A stretch of 64,000 bases of DNA from NCBI GenBank assembly GCA_024280855.1, contig JAJRPG010000018.1, forward strand, positions 39,972 through 103,971, read 5' to 3'. Source of the DNA: Planctomycetota bacterium. Its GTDB lineage: Bacteria > Planctomycetota > Phycisphaerae > UBA1845. The position numbers were made by a program, and so were the translations under genes. The stretch's first letter is position 1, and every line of letters begins with the position of its first letter. This document shows, one piece after another, positions 19,601 to 28,002 of the stretch. The notes below the pieces were generated by a model. It saw only the letters and a program-made list of their open reading frames with translations, had not been told where the DNA came from and did not search any database.

Positions 19601-20008
19601 GTGCAAGCCGAGCGGTCGAGGATCGAAATATATCGTCGCGTGGTGGGATGCGTGACACTCGTGGACTTGGAACAAATTGAGAAAGACCTTCTGGATGCGT
19701 TTGGTCCAATCCCCAAGCCCGTATCTCGTTTGATCCAATTGGCTGAAGCGAGAGTTTTGGGGCGGCGCTTTGGCATAAAGTCGATCAGCTTGCATCGTCC
19801 GGATATTGTCTTTACAGTCGAGCAGGCAGCTCAGGCGGAGCCTCTTTTTGTAGACGCCCCTGGCACGGTGCGCATGGCTGATGGTCAGACGATCCACCTG
19901 CGTCCGCCGCCGAATTATCTTGAGGACCAGGATACCTTACTAGCCATTTTGCGACGGATGTTGTCGCGTGGCGTTGATCGATTAGGAGCGAAGCATGAAG
20001 TCGCTTAG
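16700..20008 (+). CDS. mfd: Transcription-repair coupling factor Mfd
   Basis: 1102 residues, close to the usual Mfd length. The N-terminal UvrB-homology part (1-330) lacks an ATPase; a CarD-like RNA-polymerase interaction domain follows (about 435-510, LNKGDFVVHVVHGIAIYQGL). The SF2 helicase motor shows motif I CGDVGYGKTELAMRAAF, motif II VIDEEQRFG, TATPIPRTLHMSM, and motif VI QLRGRVGRSDHRAYCYLL, then the TRCF C-terminal domain (about 960-1080). Mfd removes stalled RNA polymerase and recruits UvrA. ATG at 16700 is the only good start. Its last 14 bases overlap the following lipoprotein gene. Confidence 0.97.
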   Translation: MTVLVIPTIAQDALLGTLVRTLADVSHEVVQVSGLWGSSALYVCAYAAKQSQLPVLYLTSHLEAADGAREDLELFLGRPCRFFPAWETLPGEGAASGEINAERLSLCSDLQQANKRSSGRVPDQRPVIVAPIQALMQPVPTQAKLAGCTLTLGQTSSRKKRPPSPEALIEWAIDHGFERLDLVESPGDVARRGDIVDVYSFGDSQPVRIEYFGDELESIRSFDVSTQRSFETLKSYTVRGVYKPDPHEPQTQTSLLTYLPKDTLFVLDDPADIQEMGQTLKERLGDAGQLFPVTDLLADLSSRPQLHLTRFQSGQSDDKTNFAFHVKSLTRFESDAAHAVAEICRLSYDHCVHIVCDNDGERSRLQEMIFDTLGAKSSQIKLHIGVMQKGFHWSSTNTIVVGHHELFHRHRQRRRIRKDRHVAPLESWTDLNKGDFVVHVVHGIAIYQGLSKLKRNKEGCHEEFLTLEFADNAIVHVPTSQVDLVQKYIGAAGRRPSLSKLGGRRWQRMKDQAENSVADMAESLLQVQAARADSPGIAYPSDTTWQREFEAAFIYEETEDQLSVAEEIRGDLVRQRPMDRLLCGDVGYGKTELAMRAAFKVIEYGKQVAVLVPTTVLAEQHFKTFKERFADYPFAIECLSRFRSGKEQKKIVEQIKRGQVDLVVGTHRLVSKDIFFKDLGLVVIDEEQRFGVAHKERLKALRHTVDILTLTATPIPRTLHMSMMGLRDISSLQTPPVDRRSITTEVRGFERQLIRDAILREMNRDGQVYFIHNFVRSIETMADTIASIVPEARIVFGHGQMKSGELEKVMHKFVRREADVLVATTIIESGIDIPTANTIFINRAERIGLADLHQLRGRVGRSDHRAYCYLLIPADRPPTVKAVKRLKTIEEFSELGAGFRIAMRDLEIRGAGNILGGEQSGHIAAVGYDMYCRLLEKAVRKKKNEPDPTPQPLHIDLDIDAHIPPRYVQAERSRIEIYRRVVGCVTLVDLEQIEKDLLDAFGPIPKPVSRLIQLAEARVLGRRFGIKSISLHRPDIVFTVEQAAQAEPLFVDAPGTVRMADGQTIHLRPPPNYLEDQDTLLAILRRMLSRGVDRLGAKHEVA

Positions 20009-21158
20009 GTATAGTGTTACGTTGTTGTTGTGCTTAATGGCTTGTGGATGCTCATCGCTTGGCACGGGGGCAGGTGGCAAATCTATTACCCACACTGCGG
20101 ATAAGAAACACGAGAGACAGCATCGTCGCGTGGCTGCCGATCGCGCGAGAGACAGCGCAGACTCGCTGCTCATTGGCGAAACGCGCATTCACGCGGACCA
20201 GTTTGGACGCGATAACGCGAAAATCCTCACGGAGCGACGTGCCGCATTGACACCGCAGGCCTATGCCATTTTTTTACAGCGTCTCGCTGCCCAATGGCTA
20301 AACGACGCCATTTCTGAAACATTACTTTTTGAACATGCTTCAGATAAGCTGCCTGAAAAAGCGTCTGAGCAAATCGAAAAATATGTGGATGCCGAAGTCC
20401 GCAAAATTGTCACCCTTTCTCATGGAGGTAGCCAGCGCGTCTTTGAACGCCAGCTTGAGGCAGATGGCGAAACATTGGAAAACGTGCAAAAACATCTCCG
20501 GCGACAAATAGTTATTTCCAGTTTTATTGATACGAATATCAAGTCGAAATCGACAGAGCCAACCCGTGCCCAGCTATGGCAGACCTATAAGGAATCGCAG
20601 CAGGAACTTCGTCGGCCTCCGCGCCGGCGCATGTCAATTATCGATATACGCACTTTGAATTATCTGCCAAAAGGGATTGATTCCCCCACAAGAGAAGAGC
20701 ATGAAAGTGCCAAGGCTAAGGCTCGTGAAGTAGTCCGTGAAATTAAGGCAGATTTAGCGAATGGTGTATCGTTCGCCGACATGGCTAAGGTGCAAAGTCA
20801 TGGCTTACATGCCGTGGACGGCGGCGCGTGGGGATGGGTTACGCCAGGCAGTGTGCGCGAACGATATGAGCCTGCGGTCGTGGCGCTATACAGCCTAAAT
20901 CAAGGGTCAGTTAGCCCGGAAATAGAAGTGTCCGACGGCTATCTGCTGGTGTGTTGTGATGAAATTGATCCTGGGTACACGCCCTCTTTCGGTGATGTTC
21001 AAATTGAACTTACGGCTAAGATTTTACGCGAAAGTAATAATCGAGCGCTGATGAAGCTGGTTAATGAGCTAAGAGAAAAAGCGAAACTCGATCCTGCCGC
21101 GTTGGACAATTTTCACCGCTACATTGTCAAACAGGAATTAGCAAACGAAGATGATTAG
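19995..21158 (+). CDS. Parvulin-type peptidyl-prolyl isomerase lipoprotein (PrsA/SurA-like)
   Basis: 387 residues. The N-terminus is a lipoprotein signal with lipobox LMAC (Cys17; Cys19 is an alternative). A helical SurA/PrsA-like N-terminal part (about 50-200) is followed by a parvulin (PpiC) domain at about 215-335: RRPPRRRMSIIDIR, NGVSFADMAKVQSHGLHAVDGGAWGWVTPGS and LNQGSVSPEIEVSDGYLLV. It should assist folding of exported proteins at the outer face of a membrane. It starts within the last codons of mfd (14-base overlap in another frame), so the two may be translationally linked though functionally unrelated. Confidence 0.87.
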   Translation: MKSLRYSVTLLLCLMACGCSSLGTGAGGKSITHTADKKHERQHRRVAADRARDSADSLLIGETRIHADQFGRDNAKILTERRAALTPQAYAIFLQRLAAQWLNDAISETLLFEHASDKLPEKASEQIEKYVDAEVRKIVTLSHGGSQRVFERQLEADGETLENVQKHLRRQIVISSFIDTNIKSKSTEPTRAQLWQTYKESQQELRRPPRRRMSIIDIRTLNYLPKGIDSPTREEHESAKAKAREVVREIKADLANGVSFADMAKVQSHGLHAVDGGAWGWVTPGSVRERYEPAVVALYSLNQGSVSPEIEVSDGYLLVCCDEIDPGYTPSFGDVQIELTAKILRESNNRALMKLVNELREKAKLDPAALDNFHRYIVKQELANEDD

Positions 21159-21207
21159 AATGATGCGTCATACCATTAGCACCTAATAAGTGAAATTGGG
21201 GGTCATC

Positions 21208-21705
21208 ATGGACACGAAAAAATCAAATCGCTTCTACTATACGAACGAAGTAGGTGTAAAAATTCCTAAGCCTCTGTATTACATTTCGCTGCTAGGGTTG
21301 CTAGCGATGATAGGTTTATTGCAGGGTTCATATGCCTGGCTAAGGGCGGGTGTGCCGCTATTAAATTCGATTGTAATCACATTAATTCCATTATTGGCCG
21401 GTGCGGTTTCGTTATTTTTAATCCTTCGTATCGCGATTCATTATGATACCAAAGCAAGATTGGCCTCTAATCGACGGGATGTTTTCTCCGCGGCCGTGAT
21501 GGTTGGATTGGTTATGGCTATGTTTTTCCTGTTATTCCCATTGATGTTTCTAGGCTCAAAAAATGTGGGCATGCCATTGTGCGGGGCATGCCTGACCCTG
21601 CTGGTATATCACTGGTATCACCTCGTTGTTGCAGGAGTGGCATTCATATTATTTTCAAGCGGCGTGCTTTGGCATGTTAAACGACACACTCCCAGCGCCT
21701 CTTAG
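21208..21705 (+). CDS. Small four-helix membrane protein
   Basis: Not recognised. The open frame begins with GTG at 21190, but the ATG at 21208 follows GGGGG by 4-5 bases and is the better start, giving 165 residues. Four hydrophobic segments are visible: PLYYISLLGLLAMIGLLQ, SIVITLIPLLAGAVSLFLIL, FSAAVMVGLVMAMFFLLF and LVVAGVAFILFSSGVLW. Between helices 3 and 4 lies a CGAC motif. It follows the parvulin gene at about 50 bases on the same strand; no functional link is evident. Confidence 0.7.
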   Translation: MDTKKSNRFYYTNEVGVKIPKPLYYISLLGLLAMIGLLQGSYAWLRAGVPLLNSIVITLIPLLAGAVSLFLILRIAIHYDTKARLASNRRDVFSAAVMVGLVMAMFFLLFPLMFLGSKNVGMPLCGACLTLLVYHWYHLVVAGVAFILFSSGVLWHVKRHTPSAS

Positions 21706-21753
21706 TGGATCAGATAGTAACGGAGGACCGAGAAACGAATTCGTTTGATCCAC
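21705..21753. terminator. Inverted repeats between convergent genes, possible terminator
   Basis: GTGGATCA (21705-21712) pairs with TGATCCAC (21746-21753), and the palindrome AAACGAATTCGTTT (21733-21746) lies inside the right half. It sits directly after the stop of the membrane-protein gene and before the convergent P-type ATPase gene. There is no clear T tract, so terminator function is only likely from position. Confidence 0.35.
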
Positions 21754-21824
21754 AGAGGCGGGCCAATTAGGCATTACGTCGCCAGCGAGAAAGGCATTCG
21801 TGGCCTGTCCCCTCGCAGTCGCCC

Positions 21825-23831
21825 TTAAGCCGTGACTGGTTCGGGGGCAATTAGCTCGCCTAAAATGCCCGCAACTTCCGGCTCACGTTCTTCGCCGAAT
21901 CGTACTAACCTGGCGCTATTGAAGATGACGAAAGCTGTAGCAATTGTATGAGCGATAGCTGCGGTGATTGGCTGCAGCGGCCCCCATATAGCTAGCGTCA
22001 TGGTCACCACGATGAACAGCACGCCGAAGATCACATTCTGCCAGACAATTTTTGTAGCCGCGCGAGATAGTTTAATCAAAAATGGCAGGCGACTCAGGTC
22101 ATTGTTCATCAACGCGATGGATGCGGAATTTATAGCCACGTCTGACCCGGCTGCTCCCATGGCTATACCAAGGTCACTAGCCGCTAACATGGGCGCATCG
22201 TTCACGCCATCACCCACCACGCACACTCGATGACCGCGCCGTTTAAGATCGGCTACGAGGTCGAGTTTTTCTTCTGGCAACACTTCCGCCTGAACTTCCG
22301 TACAGCCCATTTCCGCGCCAACGCGCCGCGCCACAGACCACTTGTCACCTGTCACCATAGACAAATTGCCGATGTGCAACTTGCGAAGCTCATCGATAGC
22401 CTGCCGGGCTTCGGGCCGCGTGCGGTCTTCCAGGCCAATCCAGCCGAGACATTTATTGTTTTTAGCTACATAAATGATGCTCACGCCTTCAGGCTCTGCG
22501 TAATCAGCATTTTTAGTGAGACTCATGTCTACGCCCTTGTCAGCTAGCCAATTAGATCGGCCAACCAACACGTCGTCGTTGCCAAGCTTAGCCGTCACAC
22601 CCAACCCGGCTGTCTCCTGGAAAGAATCCGGTCGTTTAAGATCAATTTTAGCCCGCTTCGCTACTGACACCAACGCCAGCGCCGTGGGATGCTTACTCAA
22701 CTGCTCAGCCGATGCGCCAGACAGCAGCAAGTCCGCTCCGTCTACGCCCGGGGCGGGCTTCATTTGCGTTACGGACAATTCTCCAGTGGTCAGCGTGCCG
22801 GTTTTATCAAACACGACAGCGGTTAAATTTCGAGCATATTCCAATTGCACCACGTTTTTAATCAAAATACCAAGCCTAGCCGCACAACTTAGCGCAGCGA
22901 CCATGGCTGTAGGTGTAGCTAATACCAACGCACACGGACATGCAATAATGAGCATGGTAATGGCTTTGTGGATACCTTCGTCTTTGTTGTCGGAGAAGAA
23001 CCAAACGATACAGGCTAACATCAACACTGTTGGCGTATACCAGCCTGCGTATTTGTCAATGAAACGCATGAGCGGAATGCGCGTTTTCTCTGCATCGAGA
23101 ATAAGCTGTTGAACACGGCCTAGCGTAGTATCGGCGCCGGCTTTAGTAACGCGAATATCTAACGCACCAGTAAGGTTATTCGTTCCGCTAAAGACTTCGT
23201 CGCCTTGGCCTTTATCTACAGGTATAGATTCGCCTGTGATATTGGCCTGGTTTACAGTGGACTCTCCAGTAGTCACTTCGCCGTCAGCAGGGATATTGTC
23301 GCCGGGCCTCACGCGGATGAGGTCGCCGCTGCGGAGCTCCTTAGCTTCGACAAGTTCTTCATCGCCAGAAGTCGTAATGCGATGCGCCTTCGCTGGAGTT
23401 AAACGGAGCAATGATTCGATTGAGGCGCGAGCGCCTAAAGCAGTTCGCGTTTCGATGAGATTGGAGACCACCATGAAAAAAGCAATGATACCTGCTTCTT
23501 GATATTCGCCCAACGCGATGGCAGCCCCGATAGCTAGGGCGACAAGTTCGTCCATATGCGTGTGCCCGTGCATCAGGCAGGTCAGTGCGTGCCAGACCAA
23601 CGGGCCACCAAGTAGCAGCGCTCCCAGCAGGGCAATAATGTCGGAATAGACTGACGTCGCACTATTAGCCAAGCCATTGGACGGGGGCAATTGGAATAGG
23701 GTATGCGCGACGATGGGGATATCGACAATAAAAGAGCTAACCACCATCATGCCGCCAAGCAGCGTTCCGATCATTAGCCAGCTGGCTTTTGCGGTTTCCG
23801 CTTCGACGTTTTGCAAATGCGAATGAGCCAT
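21825..23831 (-). CDS. P1B-type heavy-metal-transporting ATPase
   Basis: 668 residues. Features: TGES actuator loop, CPC metal site in helix 4 (IIACPCALVLATPTA), phosphorylation motif DKTGTLT, GDGVNDAPML hinge, and MHGHTHMDELVALAIG ahead of the actuator. It pumps a soft or transition metal out of the cytoplasm with ATP. There is no N-terminal HMA (GMTCxxC) domain; the N-terminus has only MAHSHLQ. The last helix reads AIAHTIATAFVIFNSARLVRFG, where the Zn/Cd pumps carry an Asp at the position of this His, so the metal cannot be assigned. No metalloregulator gene lies adjacent. Confidence 0.92.
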   Translation of the reverse strand: MAHSHLQNVEAETAKASWLMIGTLLGGMMVVSSFIVDIPIVAHTLFQLPPSNGLANSATSVYSDIIALLGALLLGGPLVWHALTCLMHGHTHMDELVALAIGAAIALGEYQEAGIIAFFMVVSNLIETRTALGARASIESLLRLTPAKAHRITTSGDEELVEAKELRSGDLIRVRPGDNIPADGEVTTGESTVNQANITGESIPVDKGQGDEVFSGTNNLTGALDIRVTKAGADTTLGRVQQLILDAEKTRIPLMRFIDKYAGWYTPTVLMLACIVWFFSDNKDEGIHKAITMLIIACPCALVLATPTAMVAALSCAARLGILIKNVVQLEYARNLTAVVFDKTGTLTTGELSVTQMKPAPGVDGADLLLSGASAEQLSKHPTALALVSVAKRAKIDLKRPDSFQETAGLGVTAKLGNDDVLVGRSNWLADKGVDMSLTKNADYAEPEGVSIIYVAKNNKCLGWIGLEDRTRPEARQAIDELRKLHIGNLSMVTGDKWSVARRVGAEMGCTEVQAEVLPEEKLDLVADLKRRGHRVCVVGDGVNDAPMLAASDLGIAMGAAGSDVAINSASIALMNNDLSRLPFLIKLSRAATKIVWQNVIFGVLFIVVTMTLAIWGPLQPITAAIAHTIATAFVIFNSARLVRFGEEREPEVAGILGELIAPEPVTA

Positions 23832-24121
23832 GCTTATGTTTCCCGTTGCCTCAGCGAGTCAATTCAATCTCACCGAGTTATGGTCTTGGCCGCTATATCG
23901 TGACGGCCTAGCCAGAAAAAGTCCTTTACGTACACACTCCCACCCCAGCATAAGTGAACTTACACTCCGGGCAGAACACAGTGTATCTGTATTGTACGAG
24001 CGGGCCAATGAATTGGTTCAAAATTGTGTAATAGAGCGTTCGCTACACGCACTCAGTGTACACATACAGGTTACCCGCTAACGGTCTCTTGCCGGCACGG
24101 TCTAAGAAAACCTATGAAAGC

Positions 24122-27100
24122 CTAATTCGGTAACTCACGATTTCGGCCAAAGTTGTTGCCGTAGACGATGTAAACATCACCAGTGTCGGTACGGCGGCCA
24201 AGCTCTGCATCTGAAGCATCAGGCCCTTGCGGGAAGGTTAAGTCGATGAAGTCTGCCAGTGGATTGCCGATAGCGATATCGTCGAAACCATCATTGTTGA
24301 TATCTCCCAGGCCAGCCACGGCCACTGGCGCCGCTTCGTTTGGACGACCTATGGCGTATGGGCTTAGGAACACGATTCCTGGAAGATCGTCAGATGAGAC
24401 CTGAGCCAGGTTCCATGTTGTATTTTCCAGGTGTGGTCCACCGAAAACTAGGTACACAACGCCCAATCGCTCTCGCCCCGTGGTGTCTATGCGTACCTCA
24501 CCAGGAGCAGTAATGAGTAAATCACCAAATCCGTCCTGATTAAAATCTCCAGCTGACGCAATTGAGGTACCGGCTCGATGCCCAACGCCAGCACCAAAGA
24601 AAACGACTCCGGGAAGCTCCGCCGTGGCAATTTGATCGATCGTGCGGTCACCATCGAGGAAAACGCCGCCAAAGATGGCAGCTACAAATCCGTTATCAAC
24701 AATGGTATCGCAACAATCTGATCCACCGGCAATGAGGCATAAGAACACTTCAAAATCGTCGCTGTCCACAACTTCGTTGTTGTCGTAATCAAAAGCTTTG
24801 CACGATTCGTTGGTAAACACATGTCCGCTAGCATCGCTCATGCAAAGATCAAATGACGTTTGGTCAAGATCGCTTTGCGTGATTTCACCATCCCCGTCAA
24901 AGTCGCTTGCACAACTGGTTCTGCGCACCGTTCCGAAATCTGTAGAGGGTGACGAGATAAAGATGTCACTTACACGATCACCATTGACATCTAGGCCAGA
25001 CGCCTGGGTGAAGCCGATCTTATCCCCCGCCTTGACGCCGCGTATGCGAAGCATGGGGGGGCGACTAAAAGAGTCATCGGCATTGCTCAATTGTACATCG
25101 CCAGGGACATTTCGACCGTAAATGACATAGGCCGCGCCTGTGTCAGCTACGCTGGCCGAGCGATCATTAAGTGGTGCGCCACATAAAATATCATCCAAAC
25201 CGTCCTGGTTGAAATCGCCAGCAGACACCGCGCCGCCTAAAAAGTCGGACGTATCCTCTGCGAATATGCCAAAGGTATCCGCTGGACGGAAATAGTGTCG
25301 CGGTTCCTGAGTCACAAGATTCGAGGAGCATTTCCCGAATGGTACAACTTTGTAATTGTCAAGTTGGGGCGTGTTTGCGGTGCCAGCTTGATTGTCATTC
25401 TTATCTCGCCAAAGGTTGAAATTGTAATTGGAACCTGGAAACACCAAAATGCTTGAGCGAAATTGAGTGGATTGAAACTGAGTGCTTACAAAACCAAATT
25501 CAGAAAGTAATGAATCAACATAAGCTTCGTTAGTAGGGGCCGACACCATAATCTCGTCCAAGCCGTCAGCATTGAGATCACCCAGTCGAGACACTTTTTG
25601 CCCGAAAAGCCCTTCTCGCGGGCCTTGATCCAACACAAAGGCATCTCTGAAATCATAACCACCAGGGAAAAAACGAGCACCAGAAATACGGCCAGGCTGC
25701 CTAGTTTCATTACCAACAACCACTGCCAAATTATTATCCGCTCGTGCAAAAATGGGGCCGCCTTCATCAAAACCGGTCCCATCATTGGGGCCCAATATCC
25801 GTGATCCGATCAACTCGATGTCAACGACTGTGGACTCTAGTCGATCGCTAACGACAGCGCCTCTACTATCTCTGTTTTGGCTATTGAACATGATTGCCAT
25901 GCCACCAGCGTAAAAGTTAGTATCAGAATCGCCGCCATCATTTTGGTCTGTAAAATTGTTGACTATGAAATCCGGATAGCAGCCAAGCGCAGTAAAACCA
26001 CTGGGCACGTCATCGCCTGGATCATAATCCATAGAGTCGATTGCCCCATGCACATGCTGAAGGCCGAACAGGATCTCTGGTCGCCCGTCGCCCGTTAGAT
26101 CACTCATGAAACTAACAGAGTTAATACCATCAGTTCTCGCATCACGATCGTCTAACGCAGTGCCTAAATTTGTTCGGAGAGGAGGGGCCGAAAAAATGGC
26201 GCCGCTTATGGCCTCGCCGATGGAATTGACGCCTAACGCCCCGCCAAACCTCACACGGTCCTGTCCATAAATCGTATACGCTTCGCCAATGAGGCCAAAA
26301 TTTCTGGGATTTCCAAACTGTGCGACCAGCAAAAAGTCGTCAACACCGTCTAAGTCAAAGTCCGTTAAGGTGGTCATGCTGGACCCCAAGTGTGCTCCCG
26401 GATTGAACCCGTAAAATCGCACACCGGATATAGCCCGACCCACATCAAACAAATCAACCACGCCCGCCGCAAGTTGAGCGACACTGATCGTACCCACTGC
26501 GTATTGGTGCACTCGGGGATTCGTGAGATCGTCTGCCGTAACGCGAATGAAGTAGGGTTCGCCGTCTGTTCGCGGAGGGATAGTTGTCAGGTCGATCGGA
26601 ATATCGAAGTTAATAGCTTCAAAACTTCCCGCTTCGACTGTCCGAGTTTGTAGCACGATAATCTGACTGTTATCAGGATTGGTTGGATCGTCATTGTCAG
26701 GGTCAAGATCAATATCGAGTAATACAAATAATGTGATCGTACTATCAGGGTCAAATGGCAGCGCCGCGATCGGCAAAAACTGTGATGGCTGAACGGATAC
26801 TCGTAGAATATCGTCCTGGGCAACGCTTTGATTGAAGGCCGGCTCTGTGACCGTAACCACGGGCGGAATGGTCTGCTGGCCTCGACCTGGCTCCACAATG
26901 CGAATCACAGTTCGCTGGGTTACATTAGCCGATGTCGTCTCGGAAAAGACCATGACTATCTCATTGACACCGTCGTCAATCGTGCCAAGAAGATTGTATG
27001 TGCCTATGGGGATAAGAGACGTACTCACCGTAAAAGTATCCGGACCAATCGAATCGTTTTCATCAACCCCAGTCACAAGTACAATCGCCTGGTTCGTTTC

Positions 27101-27370
27101 TGTGTTTACCAATGAGAAGCCTATGAGCGCGTTGTTATCGGGGTCGCTGTCCGTCCACTGAATTAAAAAGTTCGCCCCCTGGTCCGCAGTCACATCAGCC
27201 GTTGGCTCAGTTATTTGCAGAGTAGGCGGATCGTTTCCGCTCAAGCCAGGACCGACAACTGGTGCAGGCGTCGGCGCGCCCACGCAGGACACAAAAAGCG
27301 TAGCCAGGGTACATGTCAACACCAGGCACAACACAAACTGACTAGGGTTCAATTTACAACAGCGATTCAT
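24122..27370 (-). CDS. FG-GAP repeat lipoprotein with a dockerin-like EF-hand pair
   Basis: About 1082 residues from the ATG at 27370, which follows GGAG by 8 bases (the open frame reaches 27409). The N-terminus is a lipoprotein-type signal ending near FVSC. Two Ig/cadherin-like beta domains (about 45-290) come first, then a beta-propeller built from about seven FG-GAP repeats with Asp-rich calcium loops (DFDLDGVDDFLL, DLTGDGRPEILF, DLNADGLDEIMV, DFNQDGLDDILC, DVNGDRVSDIFI, DFNQDGFGDLLI, DINNDGFDDIAI). Between blades 5 and 6 sits a dockerin-like pair of EF loops (DFDGDGEITQSD and DYDNNEVVDSDD) flanked by several cysteines. Likely a large calcium-dependent surface adhesin or carbohydrate-binding protein. 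A gene on its own. Confidence 0.87.
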   Translation of the reverse strand: MNRCCKLNPSQFVLCLVLTCTLATLFVSCVGAPTPAPVVGPGLSGNDPPTLQITEPTADVTADQGANFLIQWTDSDPDNNALIGFSLVNTETNQAIVLVTGVDENDSIGPDTFTVSTSLIPIGTYNLLGTIDDGVNEIVMVFSETTSANVTQRTVIRIVEPGRGQQTIPPVVTVTEPAFNQSVAQDDILRVSVQPSQFLPIAALPFDPDSTITLFVLLDIDLDPDNDDPTNPDNSQIIVLQTRTVEAGSFEAINFDIPIDLTTIPPRTDGEPYFIRVTADDLTNPRVHQYAVGTISVAQLAAGVVDLFDVGRAISGVRFYGFNPGAHLGSSMTTLTDFDLDGVDDFLLVAQFGNPRNFGLIGEAYTIYGQDRVRFGGALGVNSIGEAISGAIFSAPPLRTNLGTALDDRDARTDGINSVSFMSDLTGDGRPEILFGLQHVHGAIDSMDYDPGDDVPSGFTALGCYPDFIVNNFTDQNDGGDSDTNFYAGGMAIMFNSQNRDSRGAVVSDRLESTVVDIELIGSRILGPNDGTGFDEGGPIFARADNNLAVVVGNETRQPGRISGARFFPGGYDFRDAFVLDQGPREGLFGQKVSRLGDLNADGLDEIMVSAPTNEAYVDSLLSEFGFVSTQFQSTQFRSSILVFPGSNYNFNLWRDKNDNQAGTANTPQLDNYKVVPFGKCSSNLVTQEPRHYFRPADTFGIFAEDTSDFLGGAVSAGDFNQDGLDDILCGAPLNDRSASVADTGAAYVIYGRNVPGDVQLSNADDSFSRPPMLRIRGVKAGDKIGFTQASGLDVNGDRVSDIFISSPSTDFGTVRRTSCASDFDGDGEITQSDLDQTSFDLCMSDASGHVFTNESCKAFDYDNNEVVDSDDFEVFLCLIAGGSDCCDTIVDNGFVAAIFGGVFLDGDRTIDQIATAELPGVVFFGAGVGHRAGTSIASAGDFNQDGFGDLLITAPGEVRIDTTGRERLGVVYLVFGGPHLENTTWNLAQVSSDDLPGIVFLSPYAIGRPNEAAPVAVAGLGDINNDGFDDIAIGNPLADFIDLTFPQGPDASDAELGRRTDTGDVYIVYGNNFGRNRELPN

Positions 27371-28002
27371 CTGCTCTACTCCATCGATCCATTTTGGCAC
27401 GGGATACACATCACCGGTCCCCAGGCAAATCTCGCCTCCGGTGCGGTCGCATAGACGATCATAAAGTCACCATAAATGTCTCGTCAAGGCTGGCGATTCC
27501 AGGGCTCAACCGTGCGGGGAAGGCTACGAGGCCAATATCAAGCCAAGTAGGGGCGTGGCCTGTACGCAAAAAAGCTCATTTGGGCCTTTGTTTACAGCGT
27601 TAAATGAGCATGCACGGGCCTATGCCATTCCAGCTAGCATGGCAAATGAGATGTTTTTCTGGGCGATTTGGGAATAAAAAAGAGGGCAGGAAATCGAAAA
27701 TTTATCAGTACACCAGCCGATAACTGCGCGAACTGCCGAAACGGTTCGTTTACCTGACAATTTTGTCGGGACTACAGCGATTCAGGTTTTAGCCAGCAGC
27801 GAGCAGATTCGATGTTTTAGAATTTGCCTCTCTATGCTCACCAGTTTTCGCAGATGCCGCCTTGTATGTGACCACTGCGTTACAGTAAAATGCCTTCAGA
27901 TATGCTCAGCCTTGTTGAATGCCGCGAAAATTGCTTTACATCGTAAACTGAAGCCTGCATCATATACAACCAAGTTATTGAAAGTTATTGACGAGGAGCT
28001 AA
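27371..28002. other. Divergent intergenic region of 632 bases
   Basis: Between the minus-strand FG-GAP gene and the plus-strand HtrA-like gene. An 8-base perfect inverted repeat GCTCATTT (27574-27581) / AAATGAGC (27602-27609) with a 20-base spacer could be an operator or small hairpin. No gene or known RNA recognised. Confidence 0.45.

Noticed and set aside
22516..23112. 198-codon plus-strand frame inside the P-type ATPase gene
   Set aside because: Antisense to conserved DKTGTLT region; Ser/Ala-rich shadow.
27574..27609. Inverted repeat GCTCATTT/AAATGAGC as terminator
   Set aside because: It lies upstream of genes on both sides, with no gene ending there and no T tract; at best an operator.
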